In this document: in pieces, positions 23,843 to 32,514 of the stretch
Numbering within the stretch: position 1 is the stretch's first letter
How the letters are laid out: each line of letters starts with the position of its first letter
DNA from: Sequoia sempervirens
Lineage: Eukaryota > Streptophyta > Pinopsida > Cupressales > Cupressaceae
Direction: 5' to 3'
Length of the DNA: 64,000 nucleotides
Assembly: GCA_007258455.2 (NCBI GenBank)
Contig: VDFB02193867.1
Coordinates: 528,007,296-528,071,295, forward strand
Made by a program: the position numbers and the translations under genes
The notes under the pieces: generated by a model
Databases searched by the model: none
What the model was told of the DNA's origin: nothing
The model's input: only the letters and a program-made list of their open reading frames with translations

Positions 23843-24718
23843 ATCTTACTTCCCTCCTTATTTATCAAATCTATGCACCTCTACACCTTGTGGCATTGGT
23901 GTTCACAATATCTCCAAGGATAATGGACTACTTTTGACATAATATGTGGTTGGGCCATTTTGATTTTGGTTGATGGTGAAAATTTGCTTTTGAAGGGGTG
24001 AAATAGTTTGGAAAAGTTGTGTTATGAGAGGGTCATTGATTGTGTTATGAGATGGAAGTGAAAGTGGTGATGGAGTGTATGTGGTTATAGGAGAAGTGAA
24101 TGGAATGCTTAAAGGTGGTAAGGGAGGAGATATAACTTGTGATGCCACATAGGAACTAGGGATGCTAGTAGGAATACCTAGGGAGGGAATCACATTAATA
24201 AATTGTTGTATTGTTGTTGTGACTTGAGGGTTGGTCTAGGTAGGTATTCAAGCTATGGCTGTGGGAGGAGGAATTTGAGTTCCTCCTTGTCTTGCAACAT
24301 TATTTGTGGGAAAAGGACAACTAGTGGTTGAGGGAAGATGTTTTCAAAAGATTTCAACTATATTTTTCATAAGGTCAATGCCATCATCCCTTTCAAGCAT
24401 GTGGCAAATGTTTTATATGGTAGGAATTTAAATGGTTGAAATGTTTTCAAGGCTTATTTGATGTTGTAATTTTGTTAGGTCCTCATGTATATGAATTAAT
24501 TTTTCTTGCGGGATGTTATCATTCCTTGGTTCAACTTGCATGCTATTTGAAGGCAAGGAGTTTCTAAGGGTGTTATCCATGCCTAGTGTATTAGTGTCAA
24601 TACTAGGAATGGAAGCTCTAGATAACCCAAGATCTAAAACAATTGTGCTATCATGGGATGACATGAGTCTCAAACTTCTTCTCATTATGGTATTAGCAAT
24701 AGGACACCAAACACTCAT
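23843..24718 (-). pseudogene. GYP-D gag N-terminal region
   Basis: A long minus-strand frame includes MSVWCPIANTIMRRSLRLMS at its right end, DDLTKLQHQISLEN-like sequence near 24440, a Pro/Ser-rich middle (SPPLPPLSIPFTSPITTYTP), and QGVEVHRFDK with GGK-x-DPS just before the solo LTR. The last piece matches the segment that precedes the core domain in Gypsy gag. Stops occur near 24200-24430 and 23850-23905. Gag would form the virus-like particle. Confidence 0.6.
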
Positions 24719-25178
24719 GCAAAGGCTACTAAAGGTGAGGTGAATGCAAATTCAATGTAAGCTAATAATAATGAAATAATTGTAACTAAAATTTTGGAAA
24801 GAAAAATTGAAATACAAAAACAACAAACAAAAACTTAGAAATTGAACTGTAAATGCTAGAAAATGCAGTGAAAATTATGCAATGGGACTAATTTTCCCAA
24901 GGTGGTGAATGAGTCCAGGTACTATTCTTTTAAAAAAAGTTTAGAATTTTTAAATTGTATTTTATGCTTTTTATGTTTTTTGATGCAAGTATGAGACACA
25001 AATGCAAAATTTTACTAATTTTCAATGAAATGAAATGAAATAATGCAAGCTAGATGGGCTTTTCACTAATGCAAAAATTGAAACCCTAGAATGCAAATTA
25101 ACCAATGAAAAATCTATTGCAATGTTAATGCAAGGTAACTCTATGATGCAAATGCACTCCAAATCAAAATAATGATGT

Positions 25179-25197
25179 CCTAAATGTAGGTTCACCA
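25179..25197 (-). other. Putative primer binding site of GYP-D
   Basis: The minus strand reads TGGTGAACCTACATTTAGG three bases inside the right LTR. The TGG start and position fit a tRNA primer site, but the tRNA is not identified. From 24719 to 25178 the sequence is AT-rich leader with no gene. Confidence 0.45.
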
Positions 25198-25200
25198 AAA

Positions 25201-25636
25201 TGGAACAGAAGAAAATGGTGGAAATGAGGATGATGTGATGTTGTATTTGCACCCACTTTCAAAGAGGCTCCACTCAAGGATAACCCTAGAGATATCAATG
25301 CAAAGGAGATTTAAATCTTGCAATATGGATATAATAGAGATTGAATGATAGCCAATGAGTGGTTCACCACCAAGTGTAAACTTGGAAAATACAATGAGTT
25401 GGAAAACACGGTGTGATATGAAAACTAATGCTAAATGACCTAGAAAGATGAATAAAATGTAGTAAAAAGCTATGAGACTAGAAGTGTGCACCTAGAAGAT
25501 TGAAGAAGGTAGAATGGAGGTTTGTATCACTAAAAAATATGCTATTGAAGCTAATTGGGACTCATTTGCCAAGTTGGACGAATCAGTCCACTTTCTGGGA
25601 AAATGCACTCGAGTAGGTTTCACCCAAAAGGGTATC
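25201..25636 (-). repeat. GYP-D 5' LTR, part 1
   Basis: It is colinear with 16260-16705. It is interrupted at 25636 by LTR-E, whose insertion duplicated GTATC (25632-25636 and 43675-43679). The LTR continues at 43680. Confidence 0.8.
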
Positions 25637-26108
25637 TATAGAGATGTAAAATATACATGCATCTAGTCTGGATTCACTAATCCCATGCCATCCTTAATCA
25701 TCCCTTTATCATCATTTTTTCCCATCAATTAAATAAATCAAGTTTATTTGATTAATCTCCTAAGTTATCCCTTTAATTAAATAAATCAAGTTTATTTAAT
25801 TAATCTCCTAAATTCATCCATTTAAATTAAATAAATTCATCTTTATTTGATTTAACACTAACATCATCCTCTTTGATTAAATAAATCAAATCTTTATTTA
25901 ATTAAATATAAAACTTTCTTCCCATTTTGATTTATTTTAATCCTAAAATCTAAGTCAAAAGTCAAAATCACCTAATCTCTTATTAAATTAATCAAATCTT
26001 GATTAATTTCATCCTAATCACCTAAATCTTCTAGATTTTGCAACTTGCACCAATAAATCATTTCTTTGATTTAATAATTCCCTAATTACTTTCAAAATGG
26101 CATAAAAA
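25637..26108 (+). repeat. LTR-E 5' LTR, part 1
   Basis: It matches 42533-43054 of the 3' LTR. It carries two copies of a 48-bp unit starting at 25743 and 25791, where the 3' LTR has three. It ends at the COP-F insertion in a run of A. Confidence 0.85.
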
Positions 26109-26693
26109 TGTAAATTTTAATGAACATATTAAGTGCATAGAAAAATAATTCAAATCAGACACAATAACACAACAAATACCCTAGGAAAACCCTCCACTTG
26201 AGGGAGAAAAACCCAGCAACAAAGATCACTCTTATATATATAATTGGAAACAACAATTCTCTTTACAATAAGGCCAATTATAAGGCCAATATTCAACACC
26301 TAACACAAATGCAAAGACTGATAGTAATCTGCATGAATTCTTCCCTTGAAAATATTCACAACCTACTCTTGAGGAAATTCGCACTTGACTAAAATAATTC
26401 AAACTTGATTGAAAGCAAATGATAAGAGATCTCCTATATATTCAATTTGAAGAGGCACCTCCTTTTATAAGGCAAGTCGGCCAAGTAAAGAATATATATT
26501 TCTTACAAATAAATGTGTCCAATAAATGATAAGTCATCCTCAAGATAATCACACCAATCATGAAGGATGTCGGCCTTGGATGAGTCTTTATTTCTTTAAA
26601 AAATCGTTGCCATATATAAATTAAATAGCCTTAAGGCTATCATTTAATTTATTATGCTGGAATATCAAATCTTGAAGCTGTTTATCATTAACA
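26109..26693 (-). repeat. COP-F 3' LTR
   Basis: 585 bp, TGTTAATGA at the minus-strand start and TTTACA at the end. It contains a 16-bp perfect palindrome, ATAGCCTTAAGGCTAT, at 26625-26640, and TATAAAAG on the minus strand at 26462-26469. Confidence 0.95.
26462..26469 (-). promoter_or_regulatory. TATA box in COP-F 3' LTR
   Basis: TATAAAAG on the minus strand. The other LTR has TATAGAAG at 31661-31668. Confidence 0.5.
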
Positions 26694-26705
26694 CTCCCTC
26701 TCAGC
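26694..26705 (-). other. Polypurine tract of COP-F
   Basis: The minus strand reads GCTGAGAGGGAG directly before the LTR start TGTTAATG. Confidence 0.8.
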
Positions 26706-27007
26706 TAGAGAGAATACTTCCAGCTGCTCAAAAAAAATCACCTCAACATGATGCCCATCGCATTGGCTACAACTAGATGTGAAAAGAAGAATATCACCTC
26801 AACGTGATATTAGATATCGCCTCAACACGATATCAACCATAATGGATACAACCATACTATGGTAAGTACAAGTGTTCATCACTTGCGTGATGTTGTCATC
26901 TCAACATGACTTTCACCATGACTCTCTTAGAGGGTGAAACACAAGTACAACGTATGTCATGGAGTCTCACACATGACATCCACCATGAATCAACTCAGAG
27001 GGTGGAA

Positions 27008-27199
27008 ACAAGGGCTTTCACCTCAAATTCCTCCGTCTCAGAGGAAAATGCATTAACAAGGGCTTGCACCTCAAATTCCTCCATCTCAGAGGAAAATTCA
27101 TTAACAAGGGCTTGCACCTAAAATTCCTCCGTCTCAGAGGAAAATGCATTAACAAGGGCTTGCACCTCAAATTCCTCCATCTCAGAGGAAAATGCATTA
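27008..27199. repeat. 48-bp tandem repeat, four copies
   Basis: Units start at 27008, 27056, 27104 and 27152 and share ACAAGGGCTTGCACCTCAAA and CTCAGAGGAAAATGCATTA. Copies 1 and 3 carry CCGTCTC, while copies 2 and 4 carry CCATCTC. The array lies in the 3' untranslated region of COP-F. Because 48 is a multiple of three, open frames run through it and give a repeated 16-residue peptide, which I do not treat as a gene. Confidence 0.9.
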
Positions 27200-27320
27200 A
27201 ACAAGGCTCACTGATACTGAGACTCTTACTTAGTCAGGGTTGGATTCTCCACCATACCAAGCTTATCTCGAAGTACACAAACTTTATCCTGGCGAGAGGC
27301 TTGGTGAGAATATCTGCCAT

Positions 27321-27785
27321 CTACTCATTAGTGCTGATGTACCTCAACTGTACAGCCTTCCTCAGTACCATATCTCTGATATAGTGGTACTTGATCTCAA
27401 CATGCTTGGTTCTGTCATGAAATACAGGATTAACAGAAAGCTTCACACAACTCTGATTATCATAATGAATGATAATAGGCTCCATTGATTGTCCAAACAA
27501 TCCTGCAAGGAGATTATGAAGCCACACTACTTCTGAGTTGCCAAACAAGCTGCAATATACTTTGCCTTTGCTATACTCAATGCTATAGATGACTGCTTCC
27601 TGCTACACCAGGAAATCATAGTTGAACCCAAAACCAGAGGTGCTCTTCTGATCTATGACACAACGTGCCCAATTAGAATCAATGAAACCATGTAACTCCA
27701 AGTTTGCATCTGAAGAATACCTCAACCCATATCCAACTGTGCCACACAAGTATCTCAGGATATGTTTAGCTGCAACAAGATGTAT
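27321..27785 (-). pseudogene. COP-F RNase H domain
   Basis: It continues the reverse transcriptase frame after a TAG at 27786-27788. Visible pieces are GYGLRYSSDANLELHGFIDS, then VWLHNLLAGLFGQSMEPI, DNQSCVKLSVNPVFHDRTKH and HVEIKYHYIRDMV, the last two being hallmark Copia RNase H sequences. The C-terminus runs toward ADILTKPLA near 27300. Stops around 27550-27590 interrupt the middle. It would degrade the RNA of the RNA-DNA hybrid. Confidence 0.85.
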
Positions 27786-28316
27786 CTATCTCGGATCACA
27801 CATAAATTGGCTAAGTGCACTCACTGCATAGAAAATATCAGGTCTAGTGTTAACTAGATACATCAAGGATCCAATCAGTTGTCTGTACAATGTAGGATCC
27901 ACCAAATATGAACTAGTTGCAGCCTCCTTCAATTTATGTAGATTGGTCTCCATAGGTGTAGACATGGATTTGCAATCCATCATGCCAAATCTCTTAAGTA
28001 TATCAATGGTGTACTTTCCTTGACTTAGAATCATCTCATCTGGTTTTTGCCAGACTTCTAATCCAAGGAAGTAATGCATGATCCCAAGGTCCTTCATCTC
28101 AAATTCTAAAGTCAACTCCTTCTTACACTCAAGAATCAGGTGATCTTCTCCAGTAAGGATCAGATCATCAACATATAAAACCAAAATTAATGCATCACCA
28201 TTGATTACCTTGAAGTAGAGATTTGACTCAACATCATTCTTCAAGAAGCCCAAACTTGACAGGTACCAATCAATCTTTTCATACCATGCACAAGAAGCCT
28301 GCTTAAGACCATACAA
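27786..28316 (-). pseudogene. COP-F reverse transcriptase, C-terminal part
   Basis: An open stretch of 176 residues starts YGLKQASCAWYEKIDWYL. The active site LVLYVDDLILTG is at residues 46-57, followed by MKDLGIMHYFLGLEV, SQGKYTIDILKRFGM, TPMETNLHKL, LYRQLIGSLMYLVNTRPDI and LSQFMCDPR, all in the order of Copia enzymes. It ends in a TAG at 27786-27788. A frame change near 28320 separates it from the N-terminal part. Confidence 0.9.
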
Positions 28317-28324
28317 GGCCTTCT

Positions 28325-28765
28325 TTAGTTTGCAAACATGTGAATCCTTCCCATGAACCCAAATCCATCAGGTTGTTGTATATAAACTTCTTCCTCAATC
28401 ACTCCATTGAGAAAGGTTGTCTTCACATCCATCAGGTGAATCTTCCATCCTCTAGATGCAGCAATAGCAATGATGGTTCTGACAGAAGTATAGTGAGCAA
28501 CAGGAGCAAATGTTTCTTCATAGTCAACTCCCTCTTTCTGCGAAAACCCACGAGCCAAAAATCTTGCTTTGTACTTCTCAATGCTTCCCTCTACAGCATG
28601 CTTAATCTTGAATAACCATTTAGAAGATACCATAGACTTGCCTCGGGTCTAGGAACAATGTCCCAAACATCATTTTTAAGAATTGACCAATATTCCTCTG
28701 TCATAGCATCTCTCCAAAATTGATGACTGGATGCTTCCTCAACACAAGTAGGCTCAGATTCTATA
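28325..28765 (-). pseudogene. COP-F reverse transcriptase, N-terminal part
   Basis: From 28765 the chain reads WRDAMTEEYWSILKNDVWD (frame of the integrase). After a frame change near 28640 it reads SSKWLFKIKHAVEGSIEKYK, ARGFSQKEGVDYEETFAPVA and LMDVKTTFLNGVIEEEVYIQ, with the first catalytic Asp in MDVK. After YIQQPDGF the frame is lost again. These are standard Copia signatures. Confidence 0.9.
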
Positions 28766-28767
28766 AT

Positions 28768-29814
28768 CTAACTCATCAAGGCAACATAACTGGAGAACTT
28801 ATGTAGCATTTTTCTTTCTCTGAATGTGCCTCTAGGAGCTGCAAAACTTTTGGCTTCTTGCATAGTACTCTTGGTCCATAGAGGTCTCTTTCTCCCAACA
28901 ATAATGTCAATAGGCCCATTAGTAGGTTCCAAGGGTTCAACAGGATCAATATCTTCTTTTGGTTCTAAAATCACCCTCTGAATCTCAGGAGTATGGTCAA
29001 CTTCCATATCCTGAGGAGACTCTTCATTATCAATCTCCATATGAATCCCCCTAGATCTCTTGAATGCAACATCTTCCTCAAATGTGACATCCCTACTGAT
29101 CTCGATCATCTTCTGACCTGAAATGTAAATTTTGTAGGCTTTTGATATCTCACTATAGCCCACAAGTATTCCCTTCTTGCTAGAAGGCTCCAACTTGGTT
29201 CTCTTTTCCTTGGGAACATGAATATAGATAGGACATCCAAATATCCTCAAATGACTGACTTCAGGCTTCTTCCCTGTAAATGCTTCTTTTGGAGTCATAC
29301 TCTCCAAGATCTTATGAGGACTTCTGTTCTCAACATACACAGCTGTCCTGGAAGCTTCTACCCATAGGAAGGTTTGCAAATATTGATCATGGATCATGGC
29401 CTTTGCTACTTCCACGATCATTCTGTTCTTTCTTTCTGCAACATCGTTTTGTTGAGGATTATAGGGAACAAATAACTCCCTCTTAATCCTTGCATCAATA
29501 CAAAAATTCTGAAAACTACCAGAGGTGTATTCTCCACCATTGTCAGATCTGAGGACCTTAATTATTTTACCAGAAATATTTTCTACCAAGGCTTTAAACT
29601 CTTTAAACCTATTCAACACTTCCTTAGACTCTTTATATTTCAAAAAATAAATCCAAGTCTTCCTAGAGTGATCATCAATAAAAAGAACATAATACAAGAA
29701 ACCACTTGAAGAAGGAACAAACATAGGTCCGCATAAATCAGAATGAATAAGGTCTAAAATACACTTAGATTTATTTTCTCTACTATGAAAAGGAGCTTTT
29801 ATATTCTTACCCAA
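28768..29814 (-). pseudogene. COP-F integrase
   Basis: A 348-residue open frame covers the integrase core and C-terminal region. Catalytic residues are D26 (LIHSDLCGP), D91 (LRSDNGGEYTS) and E127 (AERKNRMIVE), with the usual D-35-E spacing. The C-terminal GKKPEVSHLRIFGCPIYIHV and EPSSKKGILVGYSE match the Copia integrase tail. Upstream, part of the HHCC zinc-binding region is in the neighbouring piece (LWHQRLAHLHF). At TCKGLALGK just before 29814 the second expected Cys is Leu. It is in the same frame as gag, consistent with an original single gag-pol frame. Confidence 0.92.
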
Positions 29815-30213
29815 TGCAAGGCCTTTGCAAGTACCTTCGTGCTCCTAGTTGAACTTGAGAAGACTTGATACCATCTTCTCCATGATAGGTGAGGCTCAGA
29901 AGTGTAAGTGAGCCAATCTCTGATGCCAAAGATCACAAAGACTTGAAGAGTCATGAACCAAAGCTTGTAAAGAACATGTGTAGACCTTGTAGAGGTTTTC
30001 ATGTCTAACTCCAATTACTTGAGCATCCTTGAAGCTAGAGTTCTCCATCCACACTAGAACTTTGCCTTTGGAGAAGGCAACTTGATATCCTTTATCTTCC
30101 AAAGCTGAAATAGAAATAAGATTGCGCTTGATTCCAGGAACATAAAGAACATTACCCAATTGAAGTGATATGCCAAAATCCAAATGAAGTGTAGAGGTCC
30201 TAATTCCTTTCAC
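29815..30213 (-). pseudogene. COP-F protease C-terminus and GAG-pre-integrase region
   Basis: The frame resumes directly after the TAG at 30214-30216. It reads ISLQLGNVLYVPGIKRNLIS and ISALEDKGYQVAF, the conserved segment after the protease active site, then SSSLCDLWHQRLAHLHF with the first His pair of the integrase zinc site. A TGA at 29896-29898 ends it, and 29815-29895 continues in frame to the integrase. Confidence 0.85.
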
Positions 30214-31230
30214 CTAGTAGCTAGCATCATCTCCAATGATGACTTGTTCAGAAGACTTCTTTTCCACCAAACTTGATATGTGCTCCTTAAAGCCAGTGAT
30301 GTGTCGTGAAGCACCACTGTCGATTATCCAAGTGTTGGTGTCAGAAGGTACACTACTTGATAATGCCGAATAGAACAAATATTCACTTGAATCCTTTTGA
30401 GGAGAGGCATCATCAACATTCGCAATAGTGACCTGTTGCTTAGGTCTAGTTGGACAATACTTGGTGAAGTGCCCAAACTTGTCACACCTAAAACATTGAA
30501 TCTTTGACATATCCCTCTTCTTCTTAAATGGAGGTTCATCATCATTTCCCTTGTCCCGATTCCTCTTGAAGAATCCTTTCCTTCCATCTTTTCCTTTCTT
30601 CTTTGATGCATGGGAGGCGAGAACATGAATGTATTCATTCTTTGAACTTTGACCAATACCTCTTGCCACCAACCTTGACTCTTCTTGAATGCAATAAGAT
30701 CTTAGGCGATCAAACTTAGGCAATTTCAATCTTGCACTGATTCCCTTAATGTAAGATTCCCAAGATAATGGTAGACCATTGATAGCAAGCATGGTCAAGT
30801 CTTTGTCATCAACCATATGCCCTATTGTCGAGAGCTGATCTCTCAAATCTGTAATCCTCTTAAAGTATGCAATCATTGATTCACCTTTCGCCATCTTCAC
30901 ATGATGAAGTTGTTGCTTAAGTGCAAGTGCTCGGCTGGTATTGTTGATTTCATACATCTCTTCCAATGTTTTGAACATGTCTCTCACTATCTTCAACTTA
31001 GAGATGATAGGCACAATATGATCCTTGATGGAATCAACCAATATCTTCATTGCTTTAATATCTTTCTTCACCCATTGTAACTTTGCTTCTTCCTCCTCAG
31101 GTTCAGGAACACTGGACTCTACGAACTCCCCCAAGTCATTTTCATGCAAGGTAAGCATGATCCTAAACCTCCATGATGTGAAGTTAGATACACCCTCGAG
31201 TCTATCCTCGATCTTCAAACAATTCACCAT
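30214..31230 (-). CDS. COP-F gag with N-terminal half of protease
   Basis: 338 residues. Residues 1-30 (LEGVSNFTSWRFRIMLTL) match the N-terminal Copia gag motif. Residues 50-190 form the helical gag (UBN2-type) domain, with QQLHHVKMAKGESM and AINGLPLSWESYI. A Lys-rich stretch precedes the CCHC zinc knuckle C246-F-R-C249-x4-H254-x4-C259. The protease active site WIIDSGASRH is at 301-310 (Asp304). Gag forms the particle and packages element RNA, and the protease cleaves the polyprotein. The start ATG at 31230 lies about 60 bp inside the primer site. The frame stops at TAG 30214-30216, in the middle of the protease, so gag is open but the polyprotein is truncated. Confidence 0.9.
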   Translation of the reverse strand: MVNCLKIEDRLEGVSNFTSWRFRIMLTLHENDLGEFVESSVPEPEEEEAKLQWVKKDIKAMKILVDSIKDHIVPIISKLKIVRDMFKTLEEMYEINNTSRALALKQQLHHVKMAKGESMIAYFKRITDLRDQLSTIGHMVDDKDLTMLAINGLPLSWESYIKGISARLKLPKFDRLRSYCIQEESRLVARGIGQSSKNEYIHVLASHASKKKGKDGRKGFFKRNRDKGNDDEPPFKKKRDMSKIQCFRCDKFGHFTKYCPTRPKQQVTIANVDDASPQKDSSEYLFYSALSSSVPSDTNTWIIDSGASRHITGFKEHISSLVEKKSSEQVIIGDDASY

Positions 31231-31290
31231 CTTGACTAAGTGAACAAATAGGGTCTGCTGATTAGCAATAATCTGAACACGATCCTCTCA

Positions 31291-31307
31291 AACCCGCTCT
31301 GATACCA
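31291..31307 (-). other. Primer binding site of COP-F (initiator tRNA-Met type)
   Basis: The minus strand reads TGGTATCAGAGCGGGTT immediately after the LTR end TTTACA. This is the standard plant Copia initiator-Met site and here it is unmutated. Confidence 0.95.
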
Positions 31308-31892
31308 TGTAAATTTTAATGAACAGATTAAGTGCACAGAAAAATAATTCCAATCAGACACAATAACATAGAAGATACCTTGGGAAAACCCTCCACTTGA
31401 GGGAGAAAAACCCAGCAACAAAGATCACTCTTATATATATAATTGGCAACAACAATTCTCTTTATAATGAGGCCAATTATAAGGCCAATCTTTAGCACCT
31501 AACAGAAATGGAAAGATTGATAGTAATCTGCACTAATTTTGTCCTTGAAAATATTCACAACTTGCTCTTGAGGAAATTCACACTTGACTGAAATAATTCA
31601 AGCTTGATTGAAAGAAAATGATAAGAGATCTTCTATATGTACAATTTGAAGAGGCATCTCCTTCTATAAGGCAAGTCGGCCAAGTAAAGAATATATATTT
31701 CTTACAAATAAATGTGTCCAATAAATGATAATTCATCCTCAAGATAATCGTGCCAATCATGAAGGATGTCGGCCTTGGATGAGTCTTTATTTCTTTAACA
31801 AATTGTTGCCATATATAAATTAAATAGCCTTAAGGCTATCATTTAATTTATTACACTGGAATATCAAATCTCGAAGTTGTTTATCATTAACA
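31308..31892 (-). repeat. COP-F 5' LTR
   Basis: 585 bp, same length as the left copy. The palindrome ATAGCCTTAAGGCTAT is conserved at 31824-31839. Confidence 0.95.
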
Positions 31893-31897
31893 AAAAA

Positions 31898-32514
31898 AAG
31901 GGAATATTCCTCCAAGTTTGAAAATCCCTCCAAATGTCTTGTCCTCCAACATGGCATTAAATCCTCTTCCTTTGTCTCTTACATGTCCCCCACTTGGCAT
32001 TTAAGACTCTTTCTTCTCCCTCCAACAAGCCATCTTTTGAATTTCAAATCTCGCATTCTTTGGCACATTGATCAAAATGTGCACAACCTTCATCCTCTCA
32101 CATCTTGACAAATGGCATCTTGTCATTGGCTCATGTTTTGTCCCACATCCTCCATGTTCTTCATCCTCCATCACACTTTCTTATAAATAGAGACCCTCTC
32201 TATTGATTTAATCCTACACAACTACACAACTTGATCACTTATCATCTTACATCTTCATCATATCTGAAGCTTTTCAAAAAGGGGTTGGGAAAGGGCTATT
32301 TTCCACATCAAAATAGCACCAATCCTCCTATGAGATGATGATTTGATCCATTTTAGATAGGTTTACATGGTCATATGCTTTCTTTGTATGCTTTTATTAT
32401 CATGTTTTCTTGTCTTAATGTGACTAAGAACTTCATAGGGAGCTTGATTATTGTTTTTGCTAACTGGGCTAATTGTCTTTTGTGTCGATCATATTAATTA
32501 AAGAGATCTTCACA
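31898..32514 (+). repeat. LTR-E 5' LTR, part 2
   Basis: It resumes after COP-F and one copy of its AAAAA target duplication (31893-31897), then matches 43055-43674. It ends CTTCACA where the 3' LTR ends GCTCACA. A TATAAATA box is at 32182-32189. Confidence 0.85.
32182..32189 (+). promoter_or_regulatory. TATA box in LTR-E 5' LTR
   Basis: TATAAATA followed by GAGACCCTCTC, the same at 43337-43344 in the 3' LTR. It is the likely promoter of the element RNA before COP-F split the upstream part away. Confidence 0.55.

Larger units (their letters stand above)
26109..31892 (-). mobile_element. COP-F: Ty1-copia retrotransposon (minus strand), structurally complete
   Basis: Two 585-bp LTRs (26109-26693 and 31308-31892) align without gaps, with about 44 mismatches by hand. 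A perfect initiator-Met primer site adjoins the right LTR and a purine tract adjoins the left. Gag, protease, integrase, reverse transcriptase and RNase H follow in Copia order on the minus strand. The duplicated target is AAAAA: the intact 3' LTR of LTR-E has seven As at this point, which equals 5 + 7 - 5 here. At least two in-frame stops and two frame changes in pol make it non-autonomous today. Confidence 0.95.

Noticed and set aside
25637..25660. LTR-E 5' boundary placed at the TG of GATGTAAAATA (25645)
   Set aside because: Placing it at 25637 gives equal length to the 3' LTR start and a perfect GTATC duplication, so TA is best read as a mutated TG.
27008..27199. CRISPR-like array
   Set aside because: Units are contiguous 48-bp tandem copies with no variable spacers, inside a plant retrotransposon.
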